A DNA stretch of 64,000 bases from an uncultured Paraprevotella sp. (GCA_900546665.1 URDY01000016.1:1-64000); one strand, 5' to 3'. Positions 27,733 through 37,625 are shown, counted from the first letter of the stretch. Program-made: numbers and translations. The notes: generated by a model not told the origin, from the letters alone.

Positions 27733-27750
27733 CGAACAAGGCAAAATAAC

Positions 27751-28260
27751 ATGAAAACAAGCAAACTCGTCAGAGTTCTGTTATATCTGCTCTTCATTGG
27801 AGGAAATATAGCCGTCACCGTATCATGCAACTCAACAAATTGCCCGCTCAACAATACGGTATACAGCACATACGGTTTCTACGCCATCATCGATGGAAAA
27901 GAAGAAGCCGTGCAGATACAGGATACACTGACTGTCAAGGCATCCGGAACAGACTCAATTCTGATCAACCGCCTTACAAGCCAAAACAAGATAGAACTCC
28001 CTATCAGCTATAACGCACCGACAGATACTCTGTGTTTTGAATTTACCAATACAGACGGTCTGTTGCGTAGGGACACCATCTGGCTGGACAAGGAGAACTA
28101 TCCCCATTACGAATCTCCGGAATGTCCGGCATCCATGTTTCATGTGGTTACAAGCATCCGCCATACCAGGAATCTCATAGATTCTGTTCTTGTTGTCAAC
28201 CCGAATTTAAACTACAATGCATCCGAGAATTTTAAAATCTATTTCCGTTCTGCTCTTTAG
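27751..28260 (+). CDS. DUF6452 family lipoprotein
   Basis: 169 residues. The signal ends with a lipobox-like VTVSCNST (Cys near 26), so it is probably a lipoprotein. The mature part has TVYSTYGFYA, a beta-rich middle and a C-terminal region CPASMFHVVTSIRHTRNLID. This fits DUF6452, a Bacteroidales family usually next to a DUF6048 protein, as here. Its last 44 nt overlap the start of the next gene, indicating coupled translation. The function is unknown; a joint outer-membrane role with the barrel protein is plausible. Confidence 0.68.
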   Translation: MKTSKLVRVLLYLLFIGGNIAVTVSCNSTNCPLNNTVYSTYGFYAIIDGKEEAVQIQDTLTVKASGTDSILINRLTSQNKIELPISYNAPTDTLCFEFTNTDGLLRRDTIWLDKENYPHYESPECPASMFHVVTSIRHTRNLIDSVLVVNPNLNYNASENFKIYFRSAL

Positions 28261-28918
28261 TTTGTTTTTCCTGCCTTTCACAAAAACCTTTGCACAGGAA
28301 AACGAAGTGCAGAAGAAAGCGGAAGAAGAACTGACCGACAAGCCCGCACCTGTATTTGCAGGTGTAGCCGTATCGGCGGATCTTGTCGGTATCTATATGA
28401 AACTGGCCAATCATAATTACGTTCCACTGGAAGTGTCTGCACGGCTCAATTTCAAAGAGAAATACTTTCCTGTTTTCGAACTGGGATATGGCGAAAGCGA
28501 TTATCAGCACGAAGAGACCAACAACACCTATCGTACCAAAGCACCTTATTTCAGAATAGGTATGGACTATAACTTCAAGAAAAACTGGCGCTCCGGAAGC
28601 AGACTATTTGCCGGAATAAGGTATGCTTTCACTTCATTCAATTACGACATTGCCTCACCCGGTTTTTCCGATCCGGTATGGAATCAGGAATACAACTTTA
28701 ATTTCAAGGGTTTACATGCCAATTCACATTGGGGAGAACTGATTTTCGGATTGGAAACCAGACTGTGGAGCATATTCCGTTTGGGCTGGGATGTCCGGTA
28801 TAAAGTGAGAATATCCCACAGTGAAAGCAGCATAGGCTCGCCGTGGTACGTACCAGGTTTCGGAAAATTCGGTTCCACTTGCCTTGGAGGTTCGTTCCGG
28901 GCTATCTTTGACATATAA
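28217..28918 (+). CDS. DUF6048 family outer-membrane beta-barrel protein
   Basis: 233 residues. A signal peptide (ILKSISVLLFSLFFLPF, cleavage after TFAQ near 27) leads into an acidic linker and then alternating barrel strands such as VFAGVAVSADLVGIYMK, YFPVFELGYGE and LGWDVRYKVRI, ending with FRAIFDI, an aromatic-ended last strand. This fits DUF6048. It starts inside the end of the DUF6452 gene. It lies in the outer membrane by inference; no substrate or partner is known. Confidence 0.7.
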   Translation: MHPRILKSISVLLFSLFFLPFTKTFAQENEVQKKAEEELTDKPAPVFAGVAVSADLVGIYMKLANHNYVPLEVSARLNFKEKYFPVFELGYGESDYQHEETNNTYRTKAPYFRIGMDYNFKKNWRSGSRLFAGIRYAFTSFNYDIASPGFSDPVWNQEYNFNFKGLHANSHWGELIFGLETRLWSIFRLGWDVRYKVRISHSESSIGSPWYVPGFGKFGSTCLGGSFRAIFDI

Positions 28919-28966
28919 TAAAATTCATCAAACAAACACGATAACCAAACAGATAAAACACAAAAG

Positions 28967-29533
28967 ATGACTCTAACAGAAATTATCCTTATTGGAATTG
29001 CATTAGGTATGGACTGCTTCACTGTCAGTCTGACAAGTGGAACACTGGTCAAACGGGTTGTCCTCCGCCCCATGTGGTGTATGGTGGGACTGTTTGGTCT
29101 GTTTCAGGGTGGCATGACCTGGCTGGGATGGAGTGTCAGCAAGATGTTCAGTCTATATCTGGAATCAGTCGACCATTGGGTAGCATTTGTACTTTTGGCT
29201 TATCTTGGCGCCCGAATGATCTATGAAGGTTTCAAGAAAGAAGAAGAACAGAAATTCAATCCGTTAAACTATAAAGTCATATTCACTTTAGCCGTTGCAA
29301 CAAGTATCGATGCCATGGCTGTAGGTGTTTCACTGGCTTTTATGGGGCTGAACACATGGGAAGCCATTGTCAAACCCTCCGTACTCATAGCCCTGATCTC
29401 TTCCCTGCTCACCATTTGCGGTCTTGCTCTAGGCATTGCAGCAGGCAAGAAAATACCATTCAACCTTTCTCCCGTTGGAGGACTTATTCTGATTTCCATC
29501 GGTATAAAGATTTTAATCGAACATTTAAGCTAA
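28967..29533 (+). CDS. mntP: manganese efflux pump MntP
   Basis: 188 residues with six membrane segments in two repeats. The motifs IALGMDCFTVSLTSG (segment 1) and VATSIDAMAVGVSL (segment 4) hold the buried Asp residues used by MntP for Mn2+ export. A basic cytoplasmic loop with KKEEEQKFN joins the halves. No yybP-ykoY-like riboswitch is evident in the 48-nt upstream gap. ApbE follows 3 nt later, so the two are co-transcribed. Confidence 0.92.
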   Translation: MTLTEIILIGIALGMDCFTVSLTSGTLVKRVVLRPMWCMVGLFGLFQGGMTWLGWSVSKMFSLYLESVDHWVAFVLLAYLGARMIYEGFKKEEEQKFNPLNYKVIFTLAVATSIDAMAVGVSLAFMGLNTWEAIVKPSVLIALISSLLTICGLALGIAAGKKIPFNLSPVGGLILISIGIKILIEHLS

Positions 29534-29536
29534 ATT

Positions 29537-30568
29537 ATGGATAAAGAAAAGAAAAAACTACACTGGCAGATTCCGTTTCTCGTTTTTTTGATTATCGGAA
29601 GCATATATGTGATCAAGACACAACGCCAGATACCATTTCAGAAAGAAGAAGGCACTGTCTTCGGCACGATCTACCATGTCACCTATCAGTGTGACTCAAG
29701 CCTACAGAATGACATCATGAACGAGCTACGCGCTGTAGACAACTCACTTTCGCCGTTCAACAAGAATTCTGTCATCAGTAAGATCAACCGCAATGAGACG
29801 ACCCGGCCGGATTCTCTTTTCACACAGGTATTCCGGCTATCCGAAACAATAAGTCAGAACACCAACGGAGCATTCGACATTACCGTCGCCCCTCTGGTCA
29901 ATGCCTGGGGCTTCGGGTTCACGAACAGCACCAATATCACACCGGCTGTCATCGACAGTCTTCTCCAGTTCGTCGGTTACCGGAACATAACCTTGAAGAA
30001 CGGAGAGATCATCAAATCCGATCCGAGAGTGATACTCGACTGCAGCGCAGTAGCCAAAGGATTTGGCGTAGATCAGGTTGCCAGACTGTTCGACCGCAAA
30101 GGAATCAAGAACTACATGGTCGAGATTGGAGGTGAAGTGGTAGTCAAAGGAAGCAATCCCAAACAGAAAGAATGGCACGTCGGCATACACAAGCCTACTG
30201 ACGATTCACTCAATACCAACCAAGAACTGCAGACCATCCTCAAGATTAAGGACAAGGCCATGGCCACTTCCGGAAACTACAGGAATTTCTACTATAAGGA
30301 CGGCAAAAAATACGCCCACACCATCAATCCCATAAGCGGTTACCCCGTGCAGCACTCCATACTTTCATCTACCGTACTGGCAGACAATTGTGCAACAGCT
30401 GACGCATACGCTACGGCATTTATGGTACTGGGGCTTGAAGAAGCACAAAAAGTACTCAACGATCATCCGGAGATAGATGCTTATTTCATCTATGCTGATG
30501 AAAACGGCAAAAACCAGATTTTCATGACAGAAGGTTTAAAGAAGATGATCGACCAGACTGACAATTGA
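29537..30568 (+). CDS. apbE: FAD:protein FMN transferase (ApbE)
   Basis: 343 residues with an N-terminal membrane anchor (PFLVFLIIGSIYVI, about 14-27), not followed by a clear lipobox. The ApbE core has the VDNSLSPFNKNSVISKIN start, the AFDITVAPLVNAWGFG motif, LDCSAVAKGFGVDQVA (Mg/FAD site) and the HTINPISGYPV and ADNCATADAYATAFMVLG motifs. It transfers FMN to Thr residues of periplasmic or membrane proteins such as Nqr subunits. It lies between mntP and a Crp/Fnr regulator with gaps of 3 nt and 1 nt, so the three genes form an operon. Confidence 0.93.
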   Translation: MDKEKKKLHWQIPFLVFLIIGSIYVIKTQRQIPFQKEEGTVFGTIYHVTYQCDSSLQNDIMNELRAVDNSLSPFNKNSVISKINRNETTRPDSLFTQVFRLSETISQNTNGAFDITVAPLVNAWGFGFTNSTNITPAVIDSLLQFVGYRNITLKNGEIIKSDPRVILDCSAVAKGFGVDQVARLFDRKGIKNYMVEIGGEVVVKGSNPKQKEWHVGIHKPTDDSLNTNQELQTILKIKDKAMATSGNYRNFYYKDGKKYAHTINPISGYPVQHSILSSTVLADNCATADAYATAFMVLGLEEAQKVLNDHPEIDAYFIYADENGKNQIFMTEGLKKMIDQTDN

Positions 30569-30569
30569 G

Positions 30570-31253
30570 ATGCGCAGTCATATCATGGACATATTACCCC
30601 ATCTGCCCCTATTCCAAGGAGTAGGATACAGAGATATGGAAAATCTTGAAAAAAGGTTTTCTCTTGAAATCCATGATTACAAAGAAGGGGAAATAATGGC
30701 CCAACAGGACTCACCGTGCACCCAACTGATCATTCCGTTCAAAGGCACCATTCTCATGCACACGTGGTCTGCCGACAAAAAGTACATGATTACGGAACGT
30801 CTGCAATCTCCTATTCCCATACAGCCGGAAGCACTTTACGGTATATCTCCCTGTTTCACCCGTACATTCCAGGCTCAGACGGAAGTCAGCGCCCTTTGTT
30901 TTTCGAAAGACAATGTGACCAGGCTGTTCGAGGAAGTAGAAGTATTCAGACTGAATGTCATCAACATGTTTGCCAGCCGGATTTACCGGAATGAGAAATG
31001 GTTGTGGCGTGACTATTCCGGCACGACGGCACGACGGCTGATCAGTTTTCTCCAGTCACGCTGTCTCTATCCGGCAGGCGAAAAGACCATCCACATCAGC
31101 ATGGCTTGTCTGGCCGCACAAATCAATGATACCCGCAACAACGTATCACAGACCTTGAACGACTGGCAGAACAGACAGCTCATACTGCAAAAAAGAAAGC
31201 GCATCATCATTCCGCTTTTTGACAAATTAATCAAATCAATATCTCTATCATAA
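30570..31253 (+). CDS. Crp/Fnr family transcriptional regulator
   Basis: 227 residues. The N-terminal cyclic-nucleotide-binding-like domain (about 10-130) begins LPHLPLFQGV and contains DYKEGEIMAQQD. The ligand-contacting glycine/arginine set of true CRP is not obvious, and there is no Fnr Cys cluster. The C-terminal winged helix (about 150-222) has MACLAAQINDTRNNVSQTLND as recognition region. It starts 1 nt after apbE, so it may regulate its own operon (inference). The signal it senses is unknown. Confidence 0.85.
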   Translation: MRSHIMDILPHLPLFQGVGYRDMENLEKRFSLEIHDYKEGEIMAQQDSPCTQLIIPFKGTILMHTWSADKKYMITERLQSPIPIQPEALYGISPCFTRTFQAQTEVSALCFSKDNVTRLFEEVEVFRLNVINMFASRIYRNEKWLWRDYSGTTARRLISFLQSRCLYPAGEKTIHISMACLAAQINDTRNNVSQTLNDWQNRQLILQKRKRIIIPLFDKLIKSISLS

Positions 31254-31261
31254 ATCAAATT

Positions 31262-33337
31262 ATGACAACAAACGAACAAAACAGCAAACATAACAATCCG
31301 TTTTTTGAGAAAACCTATCAGACACCTCATCAGACGATTCCTTTCAATGAGATCAATATCGCAGACTATGAACCTGCATTCATGGAAGGAATCAAGCAAG
31401 ACAATGAACTGATAGAAAGCATTATCAACAATCCGGAAGAACCGACATTCGACAATACGATAGCCTATTCCGTACCTGACAATCTGCTCAGCCGGGTCAG
31501 CAATGCGTTCTTTAATCTGCTCAGTGCCGAAACCAATGACGAAATGGACGAACTGGCACAAAAGATGTCACCCATCCTGACCGAACATTCCAACAACATA
31601 CTGTTCAACCAAGCACTATTCGCAAGAATCAAGACCGTATATGAACACCACAGGGAACTGACCACAGAAGAACAGACACTGTTGGACAAGACTTACGAAA
31701 GCTTTGTCAGAAACGGTGCCAACCTGACTGATGACAAAAAAGAGCAACTTCGTGAACTGAACAAGGAATTAAGCAAACTAACGCTCCAGTTCTCTCAGAA
31801 TGTCCTCAAGGAAATCAATAATTACGAACTTCATCTCACCAATGAGGACGATCTGAAAGGGCTGCCGGAAACAGCTGTTGAAGCTGCTGCCCTGGCAGCC
31901 AAGGAAAAGAACAAATCGGGTTGGGTATTCACTTTGCACGGTCCCAGCTACAATCCTTTCATGACCTATGCAGACAACCGTGAATTACGGCACCGGCTAT
32001 ACATGGCCAAGAATACGATCTGTACCCAAGCCAATGAATACAACAATCTCGACATCGTGGCCCGCATAGTCAATCTGCGTCGCGAAAGAGCCCAACTGCT
32101 CGGTTACCGGACCTTTGCCGATTTTGCACTTAAGAAAAGAATGGCCGAAAACAGCCAGAACGTCTATCAGCTCCTGAACGACCTTCTGGATGCTTACATG
32201 CCTACGGCCGAAAACGAAGTTGACGAAATCAGAGAACTGGCCAGAAAGACCGAAGGAGAAAACTTCGAGATCCAGCCGTGGGATTTCGGCTATTATGCCC
32301 ACAAGCTCCAGTTGGAAAAATACAACCTGGATGCAGAAATGTTGCGTCCGTATTTCGAACTGTCTCGCGTCAAGGAAGGTGTATTCGGCCTTGCCAGCAG
32401 ACTTTACGGCATCACCTTCAAGGAAAACAAGGAAATTCCGGTTTATCATCCGGATGTCTGTGCATACGAAGTATTCGACAAGGACGGCAGTTTCCTCGCA
32501 GTACTTTATGCCGACTTCCATCCGCGCGCAGGCAAACAAAGCGGCGCCTGGATGACCACTTACAAAGAGCAGTGGATTGACGACAAGGAAGGCGACAGCC
32601 GTCCGCATGTATCCATCGTCATGAATCTGACCAAGCCTACAGAACAGAAACCGGCTCTTCTGACATTAGGAGAAGTGGAAACATTCCTGCACGAATTCGG
32701 CCATGCCCTTCATGCCATATTCTCACGCACCCGCTTCGAAAGCCTGAGCTGCACCAATGTTTACTGGGACTTTGTGGAACTGCCTTCACAAATCATGGAA
32801 AACTTTGCAGTAGAACGGGATTTTTTAAATACCTTTGCCCGTCACTATCAGACCGGAGAGCCTCTGCCTCAGGAACTCATCGACCGTATTGTCAAGAGCC
32901 GCAACTTCAACGTAGCCTATGCCTGCATACGCCAAGTCAGCTTCGGACTTCTTGATATGGCCTACTACACACAGGACAAGCCATTCACTGAAGATGTCAA
33001 ATCCTTTGAGAAACAAGCCTGGCAGAAAGCCCAGATCCTGCCCCAACTGGCAGACACCTGTATGAGCGTACAGTTCGAACATATCATGGCAGGCGGCTAT
33101 GCAGCCGGTTATTACAGCTACAAATGGGCTGAAGTGCTTGATGCCGACGCATTCTCCCTGTTTAAAGAAAAAGGAATCTTCAATACTGAAACCGCACAGC
33201 ACTTCAGAGACGAAATCCTTTCGAAAGGCGGAACGGAAGCACCTATGACCCTCTACAAGCGTTTCAGAGGAAGAGAACCGAAAATTGACGCTTTGCTTAA
33301 ACGTAACGGAATTACCAGAACAACACCACAAAACTGA
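31262..33337 (+). CDS. M3 family metallopeptidase (peptidyl-dipeptidase Dcp-like)
   Basis: 691 residues. The zinc motif HEFGHALH lies near 475-482, with the third ligand Glu in the SQIMENFAVE region about 25 residues later, as in M3 peptidases (thimet oligopeptidase/Dcp/OpdA). No signal peptide is seen, so it is probably cytoplasmic and trims short peptides. Length matches Dcp (about 680-700). It begins 8 nt after the Crp/Fnr gene and is followed 5 nt later by the dCMP deaminase gene. Confidence 0.93.
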   Translation: MTTNEQNSKHNNPFFEKTYQTPHQTIPFNEINIADYEPAFMEGIKQDNELIESIINNPEEPTFDNTIAYSVPDNLLSRVSNAFFNLLSAETNDEMDELAQKMSPILTEHSNNILFNQALFARIKTVYEHHRELTTEEQTLLDKTYESFVRNGANLTDDKKEQLRELNKELSKLTLQFSQNVLKEINNYELHLTNEDDLKGLPETAVEAAALAAKEKNKSGWVFTLHGPSYNPFMTYADNRELRHRLYMAKNTICTQANEYNNLDIVARIVNLRRERAQLLGYRTFADFALKKRMAENSQNVYQLLNDLLDAYMPTAENEVDEIRELARKTEGENFEIQPWDFGYYAHKLQLEKYNLDAEMLRPYFELSRVKEGVFGLASRLYGITFKENKEIPVYHPDVCAYEVFDKDGSFLAVLYADFHPRAGKQSGAWMTTYKEQWIDDKEGDSRPHVSIVMNLTKPTEQKPALLTLGEVETFLHEFGHALHAIFSRTRFESLSCTNVYWDFVELPSQIMENFAVERDFLNTFARHYQTGEPLPQELIDRIVKSRNFNVAYACIRQVSFGLLDMAYYTQDKPFTEDVKSFEKQAWQKAQILPQLADTCMSVQFEHIMAGGYAAGYYSYKWAEVLDADAFSLFKEKGIFNTETAQHFRDEILSKGGTEAPMTLYKRFRGREPKIDALLKRNGITRTTPQN

Positions 33338-33342
33338 CGACA

Positions 33343-33777
33343 ATGAAAAGCCAGGAAGACAAACAAAAAGAACTGGACCTCCGCTATCTGCGGATGGCCA
33401 ATATATGGGCAGAAAACAGTTACTGCCAGAGAAGACAGGTAGGCGCCCTGATCGTCAAGAACAAAATGATCATTTCTGACGGTTACAACGGCACCCCGGC
33501 CGGATTCGAAAACGTGTGCGAAGATGAGAACAATCTCACCAAGCCCTACGTTCTCCATGCCGAAGCCAATGCGATCACCAAAATTGCCCGCTCCAACAAC
33601 AACAGCGAAGGAGCGACCATGTACGTCACGGATGCGCCCTGCATCGAATGCGCCAAACTGATCATCCAGGCCGGTATCAAGAAGGTCATCTATTCCCGGC
33701 AATACCGCCTGACAGACGGCACCGACCTGCTGAAACGGGCCGGCATTGAAGTCTGCTTTATGCCTTTGGACATGTAA
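33343..33777 (+). CDS. dCMP/deoxycytidylate deaminase family protein
   Basis: 144 residues. The zinc site of the cytidine deaminase fold is complete: HAEANAI (His and catalytic Glu near 71-73) and PCIECAKL (Cys pair near 96-99). GYNGTPAGFENVC resembles the substrate loop of dCMP deaminases. It converts dCMP to dUMP for dTMP synthesis, in the cytoplasm. A ComEB-type annotation is equivalent. The gene lies between the M3 and S41 peptidase genes with small gaps (5 and 32 nt). Confidence 0.92.
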   Translation: MKSQEDKQKELDLRYLRMANIWAENSYCQRRQVGALIVKNKMIISDGYNGTPAGFENVCEDENNLTKPYVLHAEANAITKIARSNNNSEGATMYVTDAPCIECAKLIIQAGIKKVIYSRQYRLTDGTDLLKRAGIEVCFMPLDM

Positions 33778-33809
33778 AGAGAATCCCAACCTTTTAAAAT
33801 AATAAGAGT

Positions 33810-35453
33810 ATGCGCAATTCTTCACGATTCATGCCATTATTATTGGCAATTTGCCTGGTAGCCGGCATACTGATAGGTGTATTCTACACCAATCACTTTT
33901 CCGGTAACCGACTCAATATTATCAATACCTCGTCCAATAAAATCAATGATCTGCTCAGGATCATCGACGACCAGTATGTAGATACCGTCAACATGAGCGA
34001 CATGGTAGAAAAGGCCATGCCACTGATTCTGTCGGAACTGGATCCCCATTCAGCCTATATCAGCGCCAAAGACGCACAGGCATCCATTGAAGATCTGAAA
34101 GGCAGCTTCTCCGGCATCGGCGTATCCTTCACCATTCAGAACGACACCATACATATCATCAGCGTCATCAAGGGCGGTCCGTCCGAGAAGATCGGCCTTC
34201 TGGCCGGTGACCGTATCGTCACCATCGACGGCAAACCCTACGTAGGAAAGGAAATCTCCAATGACGGTGCGATGAAAAGACTCAAAGGTGAAAAAAACAC
34301 CAAGGTCAAACTGGGTATCAAGCGTATGGGCGAAAACAAACTGCTCAACTTCACGGTCACACGCGGCGATATTCCGGTACACACCGTAGAGGCTACCTAC
34401 ATGCTGACACCGACCACCGGTTACATCAAGATCAACAAATTCGGTGAGACCAGCTATCCCGAACTTCTTGTAGCCCTGGCCCAGTTAGGTCAGGAAGGAT
34501 TCAAGAACCTGGTCATCGACTTGCGCGGCAATGAAGGCGGTTACATGCACTCTGCCATCCAGATGGTCAACGTATTCTTGCCCAAGAACAAGCTGATTGT
34601 CTATACGGAAGGAAGAAAATCACCACGTGAAGAATACCGCAGCGACGGCCGCGGAACATTCCAGCAGCTGCCTCTGGTCGTATTGGTTGACGAAGGATCA
34701 GCTTCAGCAAGCGAAATCTTTGCAGGCGCCATTCAGGACAATGACCGCGGAACCATCATCGGCCGCCGCTCATTCGGAAAAGGCCTGGTACAACAACCAA
34801 TCGAATTCCGCGACGGCAGCATCATCCGACTGACCATTGCCCGATACTACACACCGTCAGGCCGGTGCATACAGAAACCTTATGAGAAGGGACACAGCGA
34901 TGCGTACGAGAAAGATCTGCTCGAACGCTATGCAAGAGGTGAATTCTTCTCACAGGATAGCATACACCAGAGCGGACCGGAATACCATACCGGTCTGGGA
35001 CGTGTCGTTTACGGCAACGGTGGTATCATGCCCGACATCTTCATTCCTGAGGACACCAGCGGAGTAACCTCTTATTACAAGGAAGCCCTCATGAGCGGTC
35101 TGGTCTACCAGTTTGCTTTCGACTACGCCGACAAGAACAGGGCAACCCTCCAGTCCATGACACTGGAAGAACTGGTGAAATACCTCCGTCAACAATACAT
35201 TCTGGAAAAATTCGCCAATTTCGCACAGAAACGCGGACTCAAACGGCGTAACCTGATGCTGTATACTTCACGCAAACTCTTTGAGCGCAACATTTACGGT
35301 GCCATCATCAACAACATTATGGAGACGAACGATTTCTTTGAGTTCCTCAACAGTGATGATCCGGCCATCCTCAAAGCCGTGGAGATAATGGAAAAGGGAG
35401 AAGCATTTCCCAAAGCTCCAGAAAAGAAAGCTCCGGCAAAGAACAAAAAATAA
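33810..35453 (+). CDS. S41 family C-terminal processing peptidase
   Basis: 547 residues. An N-terminal membrane anchor (about 9-25) is followed by a PDZ domain (about 95-190, with IGLLAGDRIVTIDGK) and the tail-specific protease core: GSASASEIFAGAI holds the nucleophile Ser (near 297) and RSFGKGLVQ the general-base Lys (near 323). A C-terminal extension of about 150 residues ends in a Lys/Ala/Pro-rich tail. It cleaves misfolded or precursor proteins in the periplasm. A terminator follows at 35461-35490. Confidence 0.93.
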   Translation: MRNSSRFMPLLLAICLVAGILIGVFYTNHFSGNRLNIINTSSNKINDLLRIIDDQYVDTVNMSDMVEKAMPLILSELDPHSAYISAKDAQASIEDLKGSFSGIGVSFTIQNDTIHIISVIKGGPSEKIGLLAGDRIVTIDGKPYVGKEISNDGAMKRLKGEKNTKVKLGIKRMGENKLLNFTVTRGDIPVHTVEATYMLTPTTGYIKINKFGETSYPELLVALAQLGQEGFKNLVIDLRGNEGGYMHSAIQMVNVFLPKNKLIVYTEGRKSPREEYRSDGRGTFQQLPLVVLVDEGSASASEIFAGAIQDNDRGTIIGRRSFGKGLVQQPIEFRDGSIIRLTIARYYTPSGRCIQKPYEKGHSDAYEKDLLERYARGEFFSQDSIHQSGPEYHTGLGRVVYGNGGIMPDIFIPEDTSGVTSYYKEALMSGLVYQFAFDYADKNRATLQSMTLEELVKYLRQQYILEKFANFAQKRGLKRRNLMLYTSRKLFERNIYGAIINNIMETNDFFEFLNSDDPAILKAVEIMEKGEAFPKAPEKKAPAKNKK

Positions 35454-35460
35454 TCTTCCA

Positions 35461-35490
35461 TCCCGCACCCTCAAAAGTGCGGGATATTTT
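35461..35490 (+). terminator. Rho-independent terminator after the S41 peptidase gene
   Basis: TCCCGCAC (35461-35468) pairs with GTGCGGGA (35477-35484), followed by a T-rich tail. Confidence 0.8.
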
Positions 35491-35523
35491 CATTTCAAAC
35501 AGTCACAAACCAGACTATTACCT

Positions 35524-36078
35524 ATGGACAAAAAAGCATTACGACAACAGATCAGACAATACAAAAACAAGATGGATCCCCGGACACGTGCCTTACAGTC
35601 ACAACAGCTCATGGCACATCTGGCCGGACATCCCCAATTTGTCAGAGCCCGCACCGTACTGCTCTACCACGCACTGCCGGACGAAGTCGACACCCGTCAG
35701 TTCATACAGGAATGGAGTGAAAAAAAACAGATTCTTCTTCCGGTAGTTACCGGTGACCACCTGCTCCTAAGGCCATATCTGAACGAAACGACACTGAGCG
35801 ACGGCAGTTATGGCATTATGGAACCTCAAGGAAAGGATTTTACGGAACTGGAAAAAATAGATCTGGCCATCATACCCGGCATGGCTTTTGACAAAGAAGG
35901 AAACCGCCTGGGACGCGGCAAAGGATATTACGACAGACTGCTTCAGCAACTGCGCGACTGCACCATTTATAAGATAGGAATATGTTTCGACTTCCAGTTC
36001 CTCGACCATATTCCGACCGAACCGCACGACATTCCCGTAGACGAGGTGATCACCCTCCACACAGTCAGCGGAAAATAA
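35524..36078 (+). CDS. 5-formyltetrahydrofolate cyclo-ligase
   Basis: 184 residues. The family motif GRGKGYYDRLL (about 130-140) and the N-terminal KKALRQQIRQYK phosphate-binding region are present, with the middle strand VDTRQFIQEW. It uses ATP to turn 5-formyl-THF into 5,10-methenyl-THF, returning a storage folate to use. It begins after the terminator at 35461-35490 and runs tail-to-tail into the DUF721 gene, overlapping it by 14 nt. Confidence 0.93.
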   Translation: MDKKALRQQIRQYKNKMDPRTRALQSQQLMAHLAGHPQFVRARTVLLYHALPDEVDTRQFIQEWSEKKQILLPVVTGDHLLLRPYLNETTLSDGSYGIMEPQGKDFTELEKIDLAIIPGMAFDKEGNRLGRGKGYYDRLLQQLRDCTIYKIGICFDFQFLDHIPTEPHDIPVDEVITLHTVSGK

Positions 36079-36355
36079 TATTACGGATTACCTGAGCCCC
36101 CACATGATTGTTGAGCCGTGCCACCAGAGCCTCACGGTTCATCATCAGGTTAGCCCGCAAAGCCGGAGACTTTATCTGGACGTACAACACTTCATTACGG
36201 ACAAAGGCCCCACCCGTATAACGGGCTATACCTTCGCCCATCACTTCCGGCCAGGCAGCCACTATCCGCCGTTCGTTAAGCGGCGTTTCCAGTCCTTCTC
36301 TCCGCAGGAACTGGCGGATCATATCACCGATGGTTTCAGCCTTACACCTTCTCAT
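36065..36355 (-). CDS. DUF721 family protein
   Basis: 96 residues, soluble. The N-terminus KAETIGDMIRQFLRREGLE and the central IVAAWPEVMGEGIARYT are the DUF721 (DciA-related) signature; the longer relatives of DciA load the replicative helicase. This short form has only the KH-like core, so a DciA-like role is possible but unproved. Its ATG overlaps the recF stop by 14 nt, and recF is next to it on the same strand, a usual pairing in Bacteroidetes. Confidence 0.85.
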   Translation of the reverse strand: MRRCKAETIGDMIRQFLRREGLETPLNERRIVAAWPEVMGEGIARYTGGAFVRNEVLYVQIKSPALRANLMMNREALVARLNNHVGAQVIRNIIFR

Positions 36356-37448
36356 ACTTCACGGCTCCTTTCTCTACATAAAACAACTTGTAATCCTTTC
36401 CGGCCTTTTCCAGTATCTGGTCCAGATGATCCCTGTTGGTATCCGTGATGAAAATCTGTCCGAACTGGTCACCCGAAACCAGTTTGACGATCTGCTCCAC
36501 CCGGTCGGCATCCAGTTTGTCGAAAATGTCGTCCAACAGGAGTATGGGTGTCGTATGGCTTCCGGTGCGCTTGAGAAAATCGAACTGGGCCAGTTTCAAG
36601 GCGATCAGATAAGTCTTGTTTTGTCCCTGCGATCCTTCCCTTTTGATGGGATACCCCGACAGGGTCATTTCCAGTTCATCCTTATGCACGCCGTGGAGCG
36701 AATAGCCCATGATACGGTCCTTCGCCCTGTCCTTGCGGATCACCTCCAATAAAGGACCACGCTGGCAATGCGACACATAACTTAATCCGACCGTCTCGCG
36801 CGAACGTGATATCATATCATAAAAATTCTGGAACACCGGTATGAATTCCTCTATATACTCCTTACGTTTTCTGTAAATCCGCTCACCTTCCACGGCCATC
36901 TGTTCTTCCCACAACGACATCAGGGCCTCATCCGGCTCTTCTTCCATCTTCAGCAGAACATTCCTCTGTTGCAAAGCCTTGTTATAACGCAACAAAGCAT
37001 CCAGATATTCATGATCGCACTGCGAAATGACCATATCCATGAACCGGCGACGCTCTTCACTTCCTCCGGCAATCAGCTCCGCATCAGCGGGTGAAACCAG
37101 AACAAGAGGTATCAGTCCGATATGCTCGGCCAGTCTGCGGTAATCCTTTTTATTCCGTCTGAAACGTTTCTTCTGCCGGCGCTTCAGTCCACAATAGATT
37201 TCTTCCGGCTCCCCCGATTCATGCACATATTCTCCCTGAATCATAAAAAAATCCTCTCCATGCCGTATGTTCTGCGAATCTACCGGACTGGTTGCACTTT
37301 TACAAAAGGACAAGAAATACACGGCATCCAGCATATTGGTCTTTCCCTCCCCGTTATGCCCTATGAAACAATTCATTTTAGGAGAGAATTCCAATTCTGC
37401 CTGCATTATGTTCTTATAATTCATCACTGAGATCTTCTTCAATATCAT
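36342..37448 (-). CDS. recF: DNA replication and repair protein RecF
   Basis: 368 residues, an SMC-like ATPase. Walker A is GHNGEGKTN (about 29-37), the ABC-type signature region is GSQGQNKTY (about 272), and Walker B is PILLLDDIFDKLD (about 303-315). RecF loads RecA at gapped DNA with RecO and RecR. A TACTTTTG box at 37475-37482 (minus strand) lies 26 nt before the ATG. It is the first gene of a recF-DUF721 operon. Confidence 0.95.
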   Translation of the reverse strand: MILKKISVMNYKNIMQAELEFSPKMNCFIGHNGEGKTNMLDAVYFLSFCKSATSPVDSQNIRHGEDFFMIQGEYVHESGEPEEIYCGLKRRQKKRFRRNKKDYRRLAEHIGLIPLVLVSPADAELIAGGSEERRRFMDMVISQCDHEYLDALLRYNKALQQRNVLLKMEEEPDEALMSLWEEQMAVEGERIYRKRKEYIEEFIPVFQNFYDMISRSRETVGLSYVSHCQRGPLLEVIRKDRAKDRIMGYSLHGVHKDELEMTLSGYPIKREGSQGQNKTYLIALKLAQFDFLKRTGSHTTPILLLDDIFDKLDADRVEQIVKLVSGDQFGQIFITDTNRDHLDQILEKAGKDYKLFYVEKGAVKYEKV

Positions 37449-37474
37449 CGGCCGTTTTCCTTTATATTTTCCTG

Positions 37475-37552
37475 CAAAAGTAAGGTTTATCGGTTAATCG
37501 CGAAAAAAATAGCTTATAAATTTTATCAAACGGGATAATTTAGCTACTTTTG
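37475..37552. promoter_or_regulatory. divergent -7 boxes between recF and the TPR gene
   Basis: TACTTTTG is present on the minus strand (37475-37482, for recF) and on the plus strand (37545-37552, for the TPR protein gene at 37626). The 62-nt space between them is A/T-rich. Confidence 0.55.
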
Positions 37553-37625
37553 CTCCGCTTTATGCGTTCACCGACAATGACGTATATCAAACTCGACAGG
37601 AAATAATAATAAAAAATAAAATAAA